The notes below the pieces were generated by a model. That model saw nothing but the letters and a program-made list of their open reading frames with translations, searched no databases and had not been told where the DNA came from. A program made the position numbers and the translations under genes. DNA of 64,000 nucleotides from CAXBCP01 sp963974055 (GTDB taxonomy: Bacteria > Pseudomonadota > Alphaproteobacteria > MPNO01 > UBA830), in assembly GCA_963974055.1 (NCBI GenBank), contig CAXBCP010000020.1:1-64000 (forward strand), given 5' to 3'. Positions 35,983 to 44,681 of the stretch are shown in pieces. Positions within the stretch are counted from its first letter, which is position 1. The number at the start of each line of letters is the position of its first letter.

Positions 35983-38346
35983 ATGACGATCCGCACAAAC
36001 AGACTTCGTACCCGCCTTTTGCTGAGTTCGGCGCTTGCGACTCTTACGCTGGGTTACGGCAGCCGCGGCGCCTATGCCGGGGTATGCGCCCCTACCGGTG
36101 GCGGCACGTATCTGTGCGCCGGCGGCGAAAATTCCGCGGCAGACCTGACGCAGACCCTGACCCCGATCAGCCCGCTCATCGTGACGACCACAAACGGCTT
36201 CGGCATCGATACCAGTGTCAATGGCGGCAATGCCTTTTCGCTCTCCGCTTCCGGCGGGCTTCAGTTCAACGACCTGTTCACATCCCTTATCAGAGGGGCG
36301 GACAGCGGCATCGACGCCCAGAATACCACCTTCGGCAATCTCTCCATCACCACTACCGGCTCGGTAACCGGCGTTTCCTATGACGGTATTTATGCCCGCA
36401 ACAATGCCGGCGGCGGCGACCTGACGATTGACGCCAACAACGTCGCCGGGGCGGCCAGCGGCATCCATGCGGACAATTACGGCACCGGCGCAACCAGCAT
36501 CACGGCAACCGGAACGGTGAGCTCGTCCAGCGGAATCGGCATATATGCGATCAACGACTATGTCAGCGGCGGCATGACCGTGCAGGCCGTTGACGTCAGC
36601 GGCACATTCGGCGGGGTCGAGGTAAGCACATACGGCACCGGCCCTGTCAGCGTTACGACGACCGGCGATGTGACTTCGGCCGGCGGCGACGGCATCTTCG
36701 TCGGCAACGGCTATGACGGCACCGACCTGACGATCAACGCCAACAATGTCAGCGGCGGGTATCACGGCATTCACGCGGAAAATTACGGTACCGGCGCGCT
36801 GACCATAACGGCGACCGGCACGGTGACGGGTGACAATTCCACTGCGATCCTGGCCATAAATTCCGATTACGGCGACACCACCGACCTGACGATCCAGGCC
36901 AACAATGTCAGCGGCGCTTACGACGGCGTCGTCGCCATCAATTTCGGGTCGGGCACGACCAGCGTCACCACGACCGGTCTCGTAACAGCCGGGTATACCG
37001 ACGGCATTTTTGCCGTCGATGCCGGCAACGGCACCGGTGTGACCATATCGGCGACCGGCGGCGTCACCGGCTATGACGACGGCATCAAGGTCTATAATTA
37101 CGGCAGCGGCGCGCTGAGCGTGACGACAACCGGAACGGTGACCGGCACCACCGATGACGGGATCGATACGCTGAATTTCGGGACCGACCTGATCATTTCC
37201 GCCGAAAACGTAACGGCTGCGGATAACGCCATAAAAGCCTATAGCCGCGGTACCGGATCGGTAAGCGTGACCGCCACCGGCACGGTCACGGGCGGCACCG
37301 ATGACGGGATCACGGCATATAACAGTTCCAACGGCACCGGCCTGACGGTTTCGGCCAATAACGTCAGCGGCGGGCTGAATGCGATCAGGACCGAAAGTTT
37401 CGGCAGCGGCCCGGCGACGGTTACCGTATCCGGCACCGTCACAGGCGGATCCGGCGCCGGCATCGCGACCGAGAGCGGCCCGGGCGGCACCACCGACATC
37501 ATCCTCAATTCGGGGGCGAACGTCAGCGCCGCGTCCGGCACGGCCATTACCAACGACGACGGCGATTCCACGGTAACGGTGAACACGGGTGCATCGGTCA
37601 CCGGCGCAATCCAGCTCGGCGGCGGCACCGACGCGACCACCTTCGACGGCGGCGATTTCTCGAACGTTAACAGTTTCGACGGCGGCGCCGGCACCGACAG
37701 CCTGACGTTCCGCAATGTCAACGGCAACGTCGCCGGCGGCAGCATCGTCAATATGGAAGACGTCGTGATCGACAGCGACGCCAATATCACGATAGACGGC
37801 ACGGTCGCCAGCGACGTGACGGTACAAGACGGCGGCACGCTCGGCCCCGGGCTCGCGCCCGGCCTGACGCAGGTCCTCGGCGATGTCGCGCTTATGGCGG
37901 GATCCACCCTGGCGCTCGAAATCGGCGGTATTGCCGTCGGGTCGCAATACGACCGGCTTGATGTATCCGACGATCTCTCAACGGTCGAGACCGAAGGCAC
38001 GGCAACCATCGACGCCGGTACGGTCTTCGATATCGACTTCTTCGGTCCGTTTACCGCCGGTCTGGGCGATACGTTCGACGTGCTGGTGGCGGACGATATT
38101 TCATCCGTCCTGCTGACGGCCATGATGTTCGACTTTACGGGCGCATCGCTCGGCACCGGCCTTGAATGGGACTTTTCGATCGTCGATTTCGGCGGCGGAC
38201 GCGATGCGCTGCGGCTGAGCGTGATCGAGCTTGCCGAAGTCCCCGAACCGTCCGTCGGCGTCATATTCGGCACCGGCCTGCTCGGCTTCGCCGGTTACAG
38301 CAGCATCCGGCGACGGCGTAAAAAAGCCGCGGAAATGGCGGCATAG
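35983..38346 (+). CDS. Repeat-rich surface protein with PEP-CTERM sorting signal
   Basis: 787 aa secreted protein. A signal peptide covers residues 1-32 (RLLLSSALATLTLGYGSRGAYA). Residues about 115-560 are imperfect repeats of 45-50 residues, each with LTI-x-ANNVSG, GI-x-A-x-NYGTGA and T-x-TGTVTG elements, predicted to form a beta-helix as in autotransporter passengers. No autotransporter beta-barrel follows. Instead residues 753-787 hold VPEPS, a hydrophobic helix and an RRRRKK cluster: a PEP-CTERM signal cleaved and anchored by an exosortase. The exosortase is not in this window. The composition is Gly/Thr/Asp-rich with almost no Cys or Lys. It is likely an extracellular adhesin or matrix protein under sigma-54 control. 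Confidence 0.88.
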   Translation: MTIRTNRLRTRLLLSSALATLTLGYGSRGAYAGVCAPTGGGTYLCAGGENSAADLTQTLTPISPLIVTTTNGFGIDTSVNGGNAFSLSASGGLQFNDLFTSLIRGADSGIDAQNTTFGNLSITTTGSVTGVSYDGIYARNNAGGGDLTIDANNVAGAASGIHADNYGTGATSITATGTVSSSSGIGIYAINDYVSGGMTVQAVDVSGTFGGVEVSTYGTGPVSVTTTGDVTSAGGDGIFVGNGYDGTDLTINANNVSGGYHGIHAENYGTGALTITATGTVTGDNSTAILAINSDYGDTTDLTIQANNVSGAYDGVVAINFGSGTTSVTTTGLVTAGYTDGIFAVDAGNGTGVTISATGGVTGYDDGIKVYNYGSGALSVTTTGTVTGTTDDGIDTLNFGTDLIISAENVTAADNAIKAYSRGTGSVSVTATGTVTGGTDDGITAYNSSNGTGLTVSANNVSGGLNAIRTESFGSGPATVTVSGTVTGGSGAGIATESGPGGTTDIILNSGANVSAASGTAITNDDGDSTVTVNTGASVTGAIQLGGGTDATTFDGGDFSNVNSFDGGAGTDSLTFRNVNGNVAGGSIVNMEDVVIDSDANITIDGTVASDVTVQDGGTLGPGLAPGLTQVLGDVALMAGSTLALEIGGIAVGSQYDRLDVSDDLSTVETEGTATIDAGTVFDIDFFGPFTAGLGDTFDVLVADDISSVLLTAMMFDFTGASLGTGLEWDFSIVDFGGGRDALRLSVIELAEVPEPSVGVIFGTGLLGFAGYSSIRRRRKKAAEMAA
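36330..37480 (+). repeat. Tandem degenerate coding repeats of the PEP-CTERM protein
   Basis: About eight units of roughly 140 bases encode the beta-helix rungs. Recurring cores include GCCAACAATGTCAGCGGC and ACCGGCACGGTGAC. The units are diverged, so they are old rather than freshly duplicated, but stretches of 15 or more identical bases could still recombine. Boundaries are approximate. Confidence 0.7.
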
Positions 38347-38542
38347 TCCGTTCGCGGACTTCGCTGCGACGCGACAGCCCGGCCCACATATCCGGAAACT
38401 CAAAGGTTCTTCATAGATTCCCTGCCGGCCGGCATGCGTCCAACGGTTCTGGAGCATGGCATTTTTACGTATATCCGCTACGGTGTGCCGCGCTTTTCGG
38501 CGCCTTGTCCCATACCGATACCGATGACGGAGAATTTCTGTT

Positions 38543-39655
38543 GTGACGGACGAAAAAACGGAAGCATCCCCGCCGCTCCCCGAGGACCAGGTCGAGTACT
38601 CCGTGTCGCCCGGTCTCGCCGGCCGCCTGGCGCGCCACAGGATATCGATCGCGATCACGTCCTATCAGTCCGGCCTGCTGTATTTCGTCGGCCGCAATGC
38701 CGACGGCGGAATCAACGTCCACCAGACCGCGATGCCGAAGCCCATGGGGCTGTGCCTCGACGGCCCGACCGGCCTGACCATGACATCCGCGTTTCAGATC
38801 ATGCGGCTCGAAAACGTTCTGCAACCGGATCAGCGCGTCAATGACGCGTTCGATGCATGCTACGTGCCCCGCCGGGTACATGTAACGGGCACGCTCGACG
38901 CCCACGACGTCGGGATGGATAGCGCCGGCCGGGCGGTTTTCGTGAATACCCGCTATAACTGCCTGGCGACGACATCGCCGCGCTACAGCTTCGAAGTCGT
39001 CTGGAAACCGCCGTTTATATCGGCGCTGGTTGACGAAGACCGCTGCCATCTTAACGGGCTCGCCATGGAGGGCGGCCGGCCCCGATACGTCACCGCGGTA
39101 TCGCGTTCCGACACCATCGACGGCTGGCGCGACCGGCGGGCGGATGGCGGGATCGTCATCGACGTCGACAGCAACGAAATCATCTGCACCGGACTGTCCA
39201 TGCCGCATTCGCCGCGCCTGCACCGGGGCGAACTCTGGGTGCTCAATGCCGGCACGGGCGAACTGGGCGTCGTGGACCGCAAGGGCGGCGACGGCGGCAA
39301 AGGCGCGTTCGAAGCGCGGGCGTTCTGTCCCGGTTTCCTCCGCGGGCTCGCGTTTCACGGTAATTTTGCATTCGTCGGCCTTTCGAAGCCGCGCTACAAG
39401 CGGTTCGAGGGACTGGCGCTCGACCAGCGCCTTCAGGACGCGGATTCGGAACCCTGGTGCGGCGTCCAGGTCATCGACCTGTCGACGGGCAGTTGCGTCG
39501 ACTGGTTCCGGATCGACGGCAAGATCGCCGAACTCTACGACTTGGAAATCATCGAAGGCCATGCCTGCCCGATGGCGGTGCCGCCCTATTCCGACGAGGC
39601 CGCCCGCCTGATTACCCTGCCGCCGGAAGGCGGCACGGTCCCCGCCGGCATTTAG
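38543..39655 (+). CDS. TIGR03032 family protein
   Basis: 370 aa, matching the TIGR03032/DUF4915 family of unknown function. The body looks like a beta-propeller: repeated strands such as AHDVGMDSAGRAVFVNTRYNCLAT, CHLNGLAMEGGRPRYVTAVSRSD, SMPHSPRLHRGELWVLNAGTGELGVVD and FCPGFLRGLAFHGNFAFVGLS. No signal peptide is visible. GTG at 38543 has GGAG ten bases upstream. It lies next to the PEP-CTERM gene, and members are often found near surface-polysaccharide or secretion genes, so a link to envelope assembly is possible but unproven. Confidence 0.87.
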   Translation: MTDEKTEASPPLPEDQVEYSVSPGLAGRLARHRISIAITSYQSGLLYFVGRNADGGINVHQTAMPKPMGLCLDGPTGLTMTSAFQIMRLENVLQPDQRVNDAFDACYVPRRVHVTGTLDAHDVGMDSAGRAVFVNTRYNCLATTSPRYSFEVVWKPPFISALVDEDRCHLNGLAMEGGRPRYVTAVSRSDTIDGWRDRRADGGIVIDVDSNEIICTGLSMPHSPRLHRGELWVLNAGTGELGVVDRKGGDGGKGAFEARAFCPGFLRGLAFHGNFAFVGLSKPRYKRFEGLALDQRLQDADSEPWCGVQVIDLSTGSCVDWFRIDGKIAELYDLEIIEGHACPMAVPPYSDEAARLITLPPEGGTVPAGI

Positions 39656-39782
39656 CCGCGCGAACGGCGCGCTTTTCCTGCGCCCAAACCAGCGAATTCC
39701 GGACCGCCCACATGCCCGCCGCGGGCCACGCAACTTCGTGAATTTTTTGTGAAATATGGGGCGGAACCGTTCCCCATCCTCA

Positions 39783-39806
39783 ATTGTTCGATTATACTGG
39801 AACAAT
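39783..39806. promoter_or_regulatory. Candidate ArsR operator overlapping the arsRC start
   Basis: ATTGTTC and GAACAAT form perfect 7-base arms separated by ten bases. The right arm overlaps the ATG at 39805. Binding of the ArsR domain here would block its own expression, the usual arsenic-operon logic. Confidence 0.6.
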
Positions 39807-40656
39807 GGATGAAAAACAGGCAGCTGCGAAATTCACAGCCCTTGCGCAGGAAACGCGGGTGCGCCTGCTGCGCCTGTTGAGCTCTGCGGGCGCTACCGGC
39901 ATGGGGGCAGGAGAACTGCACCGGCGCACGGGCGTTCCGGCCTCGACCCTGTCCTTTCACCTGTCCGCGCTCGAGCAGGCAGGTCTCGTCCAGTCGACGC
40001 GGCAGGGGCGCACATCGACCTACGCAATCCGTTTCGTCGGGCTGCGGGACCTGCTGACCTTCATCACCGAAACCTGCTGCGCCGGACAGCCCGACCTTTG
40101 CGGCGACATCGCGCGGCTTCTCCCGGAAATTGAAATCAAGGAGGTAATCATGACCGGATCGTTCAACGTCTTGTTCCTGTGCACGCATAATTCGGCCCGA
40201 TCGATTATCGCGGAGGCCATTCTGAACAAGATCGGAAACGGGAGGTTCCGCGCCTACTCCGCCGGGTCCGACCCGGTTGCAGAACCCAATGCGGAAGTGC
40301 TCGAGAATCTCAAACGCCTCGACCACGACATTTCCAACGCGCGAAGCAAATCCTGGGACGAGTTCGTCGGCCCCGACGCCCCGGTCATGGATTTCGTTAT
40401 CGCGCTGTGCGACACGACGGAGGGTCAGGTCTGTCCGGAATTCGGAGACAGGGTCGTCTCGGCATCCTGGCCGTTGCCGGATCCGGCCATGTTCACCGGC
40501 ACCCAGACGGAACGCCAGGTCCTGTTGAACCAGCTCTACAGCATGATCAACCGGCGGCTCGGCATCTTCGTCAATCTGCCGTTCGACAGCCTGGACCGCC
40601 TGGCGCTGACGGCGCGCCTCGACGAGCTCGGCTACAGCTCGCCGGCAAACGCATAG
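39805..40656 (+). CDS. ArsR-ArsC fusion: arsenic-responsive repressor joined to arsenate reductase
   Basis: 283 aa with two domains. Residues 1-105 are an ArsR winged helix; it ends in a CC...C cluster (Cys 91, 92 and 99, in TCCAGQPDLC) resembling the C-terminal As(III) site of some ArsR proteins. Residues 120-275 are a low-molecular-weight phosphatase/ArsC fold with the P-loop CTHNSAR near the start and DPA around residue 230. The start ATG 39805 lies in the operator palindrome; the frame is open to 39784 but without a better start. Inside the gene a perfect AAGGAGG (40138-40144) sits five bases before an in-frame ATG at 40150, so a separate ArsC of 168 aa may also be made. First gene of an arsenic operon. 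Confidence 0.92.
   Translation: MDEKQAAAKFTALAQETRVRLLRLLSSAGATGMGAGELHRRTGVPASTLSFHLSALEQAGLVQSTRQGRTSTYAIRFVGLRDLLTFITETCCAGQPDLCGDIARLLPEIEIKEVIMTGSFNVLFLCTHNSARSIIAEAILNKIGNGRFRAYSAGSDPVAEPNAEVLENLKRLDHDISNARSKSWDEFVGPDAPVMDFVIALCDTTEGQVCPEFGDRVVSASWPLPDPAMFTGTQTERQVLLNQLYSMINRRLGIFVNLPFDSLDRLALTARLDELGYSSPANA
40138..40152 (+). promoter_or_regulatory. Internal ribosome binding site and start for a separate ArsC
   Basis: AAGGAGG, a five-base spacer and ATG, in frame with the fusion and located exactly at the linker between the ArsR and ArsC domains. It suggests dual translation of fused and free ArsC, or that the fusion arose recently by loss of the arsR stop codon. Confidence 0.65.
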
Positions 40657-40668
40657 GAGGCGCCGGAT

Positions 40669-41712
40669 ATGGCAATCGGCATCAACGGCATGGGCCGCAT
40701 CGGACGATTGACCCTGCGGGCGGCGATGGGCGGCGTGCCGCGCGACGATTCCGACCCCAGTGACGGCAACGGACTGGATATCGTCCACGTCAACGAGATT
40801 TCCGGCGGCGCTAAGACCACCGCCCATCTCCTGGAATTCGACAGCGTACAGGGCCGGTGGCGCAACGGGATCGGCGCGGAGAACGACGATGCGCTTTCCA
40901 TCGGCGGCAAGCGCATCGGGTTTTCCGCGGCGCCGAGCCCCGGCGACGTGCCCTGGGGCGACCTGGGCTGCGATGTCGTGCTGGAATGCACGGGCCGGTT
41001 CCGCTCGGCGGAGACATTGCAGGCCTATTTCGATACCGGCGTAAAACGCGTAATCGTGGCCGCACCGGTAAAGGACCCCGGCGTCCTGAACGTCGTCATG
41101 GGGGTCAATGACGGGCGCTACGACCCGGCGGTGCACCGGATCGTCACGGCGGCGTCGTGCACGACCAACTGCCTGGCCCCGGTGGTGAAAGTGGTGCACG
41201 AGGCCATCGGCATCCGCCACGGTCAGATTACGACCATCCACAATCCGACGAATACCAATATCGTGGTCGATGCGCCGCACAAGGACCTGCGCCGGGCACG
41301 GTCCGCCCTGTTGTCGCTGCAGCCGACGACAACGGGAAGCGCGACGGCAATCGGGCTGATCTTCCCGGAGCTGATGGGCAAACTGAACGGCCATGCCGTG
41401 CGCGCGCCCGTGATGAATGCAAGCCTGACCGACTGCGTGTTCGAACTGAACCGGGAAACGACGCCGGACGAGGTCAACGGGCTGTTCGACGACGCCTCGG
41501 CCGGTCCCCTGGCGGGCATCCTGAGCATCGAGCGCCGCCCCCTTGTTTCGGCCGACTTTGCCGGCGACAGCCGCAGTTCCATCGTCGACGCACCCAGCAC
41601 CATCGTCACCGACGGGACGTTGCTGAAGGTTTACGCCTGGTACGACAACGAACTGGGTTATTCCTGCCGCATGGTCGATCTGGCGAACAAGCTGATCGCC
41701 GAAGGCCTGTGA
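40669..41712 (+). CDS. Glyceraldehyde-3-phosphate dehydrogenase, ArsJ-associated
   Basis: 347 aa GAPDH. Catalytic ASCTTNCLAP, the NAD motif INGMGRIGRLTLRAAM and the C-terminal WYDNELGYSCRMVDL are clear. In arsenic operons this enzyme uses arsenate in place of phosphate, producing 1-arseno-3-phosphoglycerate, which ArsJ exports and which then falls apart outside. Its place between the ArsR-ArsC gene and arsJ supports this role over glycolysis. GGAGG lies eight bases before the ATG. It ends seven bases before arsJ. Confidence 0.95.
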   Translation: MAIGINGMGRIGRLTLRAAMGGVPRDDSDPSDGNGLDIVHVNEISGGAKTTAHLLEFDSVQGRWRNGIGAENDDALSIGGKRIGFSAAPSPGDVPWGDLGCDVVLECTGRFRSAETLQAYFDTGVKRVIVAAPVKDPGVLNVVMGVNDGRYDPAVHRIVTAASCTTNCLAPVVKVVHEAIGIRHGQITTIHNPTNTNIVVDAPHKDLRRARSALLSLQPTTTGSATAIGLIFPELMGKLNGHAVRAPVMNASLTDCVFELNRETTPDEVNGLFDDASAGPLAGILSIERRPLVSADFAGDSRSSIVDAPSTIVTDGTLLKVYAWYDNELGYSCRMVDLANKLIAEGL

Positions 41713-41719
41713 ACCGGCC

Positions 41720-42937
41720 ATGCGCAACTACCTGATCGTCACGGCCTCCTATTGGGGATTCACCCTGACGGACGGTGCATTGCGCATGCTCGTCCTGCTT
41801 CATTTCTATCGGCTGGGATATTCTCCGTTCACGCTGGCATTCCTGTTCCTGCTCTACGAAGCGGCGGGCATCTTCGCCAATCTGGGCGGCGGCTGGCTGG
41901 CGGCGCGGTTCGGGATCCGGCGCATGCTCGCGCTCGGCCTCGGGCTGCAGATTGCCGGCCTGCTGTTCCTGTCGGTGCTCGATCCGGGCTGGGACGCCGC
42001 GCTGTCCGTTGTCTGGGTGGTCGCCGCGCAGGGCATTGCCGGCGTCGCCAAGGACATCACCAAGACCGCCTCCAAGTCTGCGATCAAGATCACCTCCGTC
42101 GCCGGCAATGCGCAGCTGTTTCGCTGGGTCGCATGGTTCACCGGATCAAAGAACGCGACCAAGGGGCTCGGGTTTTTTATCGGCGGCGTCCTGCTCGATA
42201 CCGCCGGGTTCGAACCGGCCCTGTGGCTGATGGCGGCGATGCTCGCGGCGATACTGGTCTCCTGCGTTGCCGCGCTGCCATCCGGCCTCGGCATATCGGA
42301 ATCGTCGAAATCCGTCCGCGAACTGTTCGGCAAGTCCGCCGGGGTCAATATCCTCGCCGCCGCGCGCATCTTCATGTTCGGGGCGCGGGACGTCTGGTTC
42401 GTCGTCGGCCTGCCCGTTTTCCTCTATTCCGCCGGGTGGGACTTCTGGGAGGTCGGCGGCTTTCTCGCCGTCTGGACCATTGCCTATGGCGGCATTCAGG
42501 CCGTCGCCCCTTCGCTGGTGTCGCGCAGTACGGACGGCCTCAGCCGCGAGGTGCCGGCCGCACGGGTCTGGGCAATTTTCCTGACCGTAATTCCCGCCCT
42601 GCTCGTCGCCGGGCTGCAGACGGGTGCGGTCCTGCCCGTCCCGCCCGCGACGGTGGTCGTGGCCGGGCTGATGGTCTTCGCCATCCCGTTTGCCGTAAAC
42701 TCCTCGCTGCACTCCTACCTGATCCTCGCCTATGCCGGTTCGAAAAAAGCGGCGGAGGACGTCGGGTTCTATTACGCCGCCAATGCGGCGGGGCGTCTGA
42801 CGGGGACGCTTCTGTCGGGGCTTCTTTACCAGTCGGGCGGGCTGACAGGATGTCTCCTGGGGTCGCTGGCGATGCTCCTGACCTGCACGGCGATCACCTT
42901 CGCCCTGCCGCGATCGGCACCCCGGGCGGCCAAGTAG
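41720..42937 (+). CDS. arsJ: Organoarsenical efflux MFS transporter ArsJ
   Basis: 405 aa, about twelve membrane helices, major facilitator superfamily. It matches ArsJ well: MRNYLIVTASYWGFTLTDGALRMLVLLHFYRLGYSPFTLAFLFLLYE at the N-terminus and GIAGVAKDITKTASKSAIKITS, a signature of the family, near residue 105. ArsJ exports 1-arseno-3-phosphoglycerate made by the adjacent GAPDH. With ArsC in the same operon the cell has both the reduction route and the direct arsenate-extrusion route; no arsenite pump (ArsB/Acr3) is visible in the window. Confidence 0.95.
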   Translation: MRNYLIVTASYWGFTLTDGALRMLVLLHFYRLGYSPFTLAFLFLLYEAAGIFANLGGGWLAARFGIRRMLALGLGLQIAGLLFLSVLDPGWDAALSVVWVVAAQGIAGVAKDITKTASKSAIKITSVAGNAQLFRWVAWFTGSKNATKGLGFFIGGVLLDTAGFEPALWLMAAMLAAILVSCVAALPSGLGISESSKSVRELFGKSAGVNILAAARIFMFGARDVWFVVGLPVFLYSAGWDFWEVGGFLAVWTIAYGGIQAVAPSLVSRSTDGLSREVPAARVWAIFLTVIPALLVAGLQTGAVLPVPPATVVVAGLMVFAIPFAVNSSLHSYLILAYAGSKKAAEDVGFYYAANAAGRLTGTLLSGLLYQSGGLTGCLLGSLAMLLTCTAITFALPRSAPRAAK

Positions 42938-42949
42938 CCCCCCGTCACG

Positions 42950-42978
42950 CCCGAATTTCGACGTTTCCTGAAATTGGG
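42950..42978 (+). terminator. Weak possible terminator after arsJ
   Basis: CCC-G-AATTTC pairs with GAAATT-GGG around a ten-base loop, with one bulged base and no T run. It is at best a weak or rho-assisted stop. Confidence 0.25.
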
Positions 42979-43364
42979 AGCGGTTCGAGGAGATGCGAAA
43001 CTGTTGGTTTCGTATTACTTCCAAGCTAGCCGCCAATGGGCGGCCCGCCGTGCGTTTGACCCGCAGCCTCCTTTTCAGGACGTAGCATGAAGCCCTGTCA
43101 TACGAAGACGGAACCTAGGCTGAACGAATTCTGAGCTGAAAACATTCCGGACCAGTCCATTGCGCAGCGTTTTCAGGACAGTATCCGCGATGCTCGCCAG
43201 GCGGAACTGCAGATCGCTCTCACTCACCAACTGTCCGCCGATTTTATTTGATGCGCAGGCTGTTCGGTCCATGATCGAACTCTGGTTTCTATGTAGATTG
43301 ATCAGCCAGCACCGACGCAACGACCTAAGATAGTGTACATCATCGTTTTTCTACCAAGGAAATT

Positions 43365-43378
43365 CTGTCAATTGACAG
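43365..43378. promoter_or_regulatory. Perfect 14-base palindrome upstream of the polysaccharide genes
   Basis: CTGTCAATTGACAG, about 107 bases upstream of the first glycosyltransferase start. It includes TTGACA, a consensus -35 box, but no matching -10 was found at the usual spacing. It may be a regulator site. Confidence 0.35.
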
Positions 43379-43484
43379 ATATCTGCGTTCAAATTCGAGC
43401 GCATCCTTCTAATTTTTCCCAGTTGCAGTTACTGTAAGTCAGACGAATTTTTTAATTCACGCAAAGAATTTCTGATCAAATAAT

Positions 43485-44681
43485 ATGAATCAAACAGAAC
43501 AATCGTCGGCTGCAGAGACGGTCGACGATCAAGTAAAAATTCTCTTCCTCGTCACAGAAGATTGGTACTTCTTCTCGCACCGCCTTGCTCTTGCGCAATC
43601 ATGTCGCAATCTTGGATGGAATGTCGTTGTCGCGACGCATATTAATAAAAATTATGACGAGATGAAGCGTCAGAGCTTTGAGATTGTCCCGATTCGAATG
43701 CGTCGAGGTTACGGAAATCTTTTTTCGGAAATTTTCGCAATTTTCGAACTAATCAAAATTTATAGACACCATAAACCGGATATTATTCATAACGTTGCGC
43801 TGAAGCCGGTAATATACGGATCGCTAGCCGCTCGATTTACACGCACGGCTCCGGTTATCAACATGCTTGCCGGGATGGGCTATGTTTTTTCGAGAGGAGG
43901 CCTATCTACGAGGCTCATACGGGCGGCCATCAAGCTTGCGTTAAAATCCAGCCTGAGCCCCCGAAGGCATTGGCTTATTGTCCAGAACAACACTGACGCA
44001 ACCGTGTTGATCGGCAACGGCATCGCCTCCGCAGAACGAACGAAAATTATAAGCGGGTCGGGCGTAAACGTTCAGAAGTTCAAGCCGACCCCGGAGCCCG
44101 AAGGGCCGGTTATTGTCGCGGTTGTATCGCGGATGCTCAAGGACAAAGGGATAAGAGAGGCCGTAATGGCCGCCCGCGAACTTAAACGCCGCCGCGTCGA
44201 TATTGAGATATGGCTGGTAGGCGACGAAGATCCAAAGAATCCGTCATCACTATCCGAAGAAACGCTTCGGCAATGGGATGAAGAAGGATGTATCCGGTGG
44301 CTAGGCTATCAAACGGACATCTCGGCAATCTGGGCAAAGGCGCATATTGCGCTGTTACCATCCTATCGGGAGGGAATGCCGATGTCTTTGCTTGAGGCAG
44401 CGGCATGCGGTCGCCCAATTGTCACCACAGACGTCCCAGGTTGCAATGAATTGATAAAAGACAGTGTGAACGGAATTCTTGTCCCAAAGCATGATTGGAT
44501 AGGTATAGCGAATGCGATCCAAACGCTCGCCAACTCTCCTCAACTTCGGGCAAAATTAGGCGCAGCCGCACGCGATACGGTTTGTGGCGCATACAGTGTA
44601 GAGACGGTTAACCGGGAAACGCATGCGCTATATCAATTGGCGTTGCGTGAATCAAAGCGTGACCGGTCACACGCCATCTGA
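43485..44681 (+). CDS. Glycosyltransferase family 4 protein
   Basis: 398 aa GT-B fold glycosyltransferase. N-terminal domain: ILFLVTEDWYFFSHRLALAQSCRNLGWNVVVATH, then KPDIIHNVALKPVIYGSLAAR. C-terminal GT4 domain: IVAVVSRMLKDKGIREAVMAARELK, and the donor-binding motif LLPSYREGMPMSLLEAAACGRPIVTTDVPGCNELI with the paired glutamates. It would add a sugar to the lipid-linked oligosaccharide on the cytoplasmic face. The gene is AT-richer than the arsenic genes to the left, marking the start of the polysaccharide locus. Confidence 0.93.
   Translation: MNQTEQSSAAETVDDQVKILFLVTEDWYFFSHRLALAQSCRNLGWNVVVATHINKNYDEMKRQSFEIVPIRMRRGYGNLFSEIFAIFELIKIYRHHKPDIIHNVALKPVIYGSLAARFTRTAPVINMLAGMGYVFSRGGLSTRLIRAAIKLALKSSLSPRRHWLIVQNNTDATVLIGNGIASAERTKIISGSGVNVQKFKPTPEPEGPVIVAVVSRMLKDKGIREAVMAARELKRRRVDIEIWLVGDEDPKNPSSLSEETLRQWDEEGCIRWLGYQTDISAIWAKAHIALLPSYREGMPMSLLEAAACGRPIVTTDVPGCNELIKDSVNGILVPKHDWIGIANAIQTLANSPQLRAKLGAAARDTVCGAYSVETVNRETHALYQLALRESKRDRSHAI

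Larger units (their letters stand above)
42938..43484. other. Intergenic junction between the arsenic island and the polysaccharide locus
   Basis: 547 bases. A weak hairpin follows arsJ, then an AT-rich stretch leads to the first glycosyltransferase. A minus-strand frame of 81 codons at 43075-43320 has no recognisable domain, starts without a good ribosome site, and is not called as a gene; it might be a decayed fragment. A perfect 14-base palindrome lies at 43365-43378. Base composition drops clearly in GC across this segment. Confidence 0.55.

Noticed and set aside
35617..37947. 776-codon minus-strand frame opposite the PEP-CTERM gene
   Set aside because: It is the mirror of a repetitive GC-rich gene. 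It has no domain and no ribosome site, while the plus strand has a signal peptide, promoter and sorting signal.
43075..43320. 81-codon minus-strand frame in the junction after arsJ
   Set aside because: No domain, weak start and odd composition. It may be a decayed fragment but cannot be supported as a gene.
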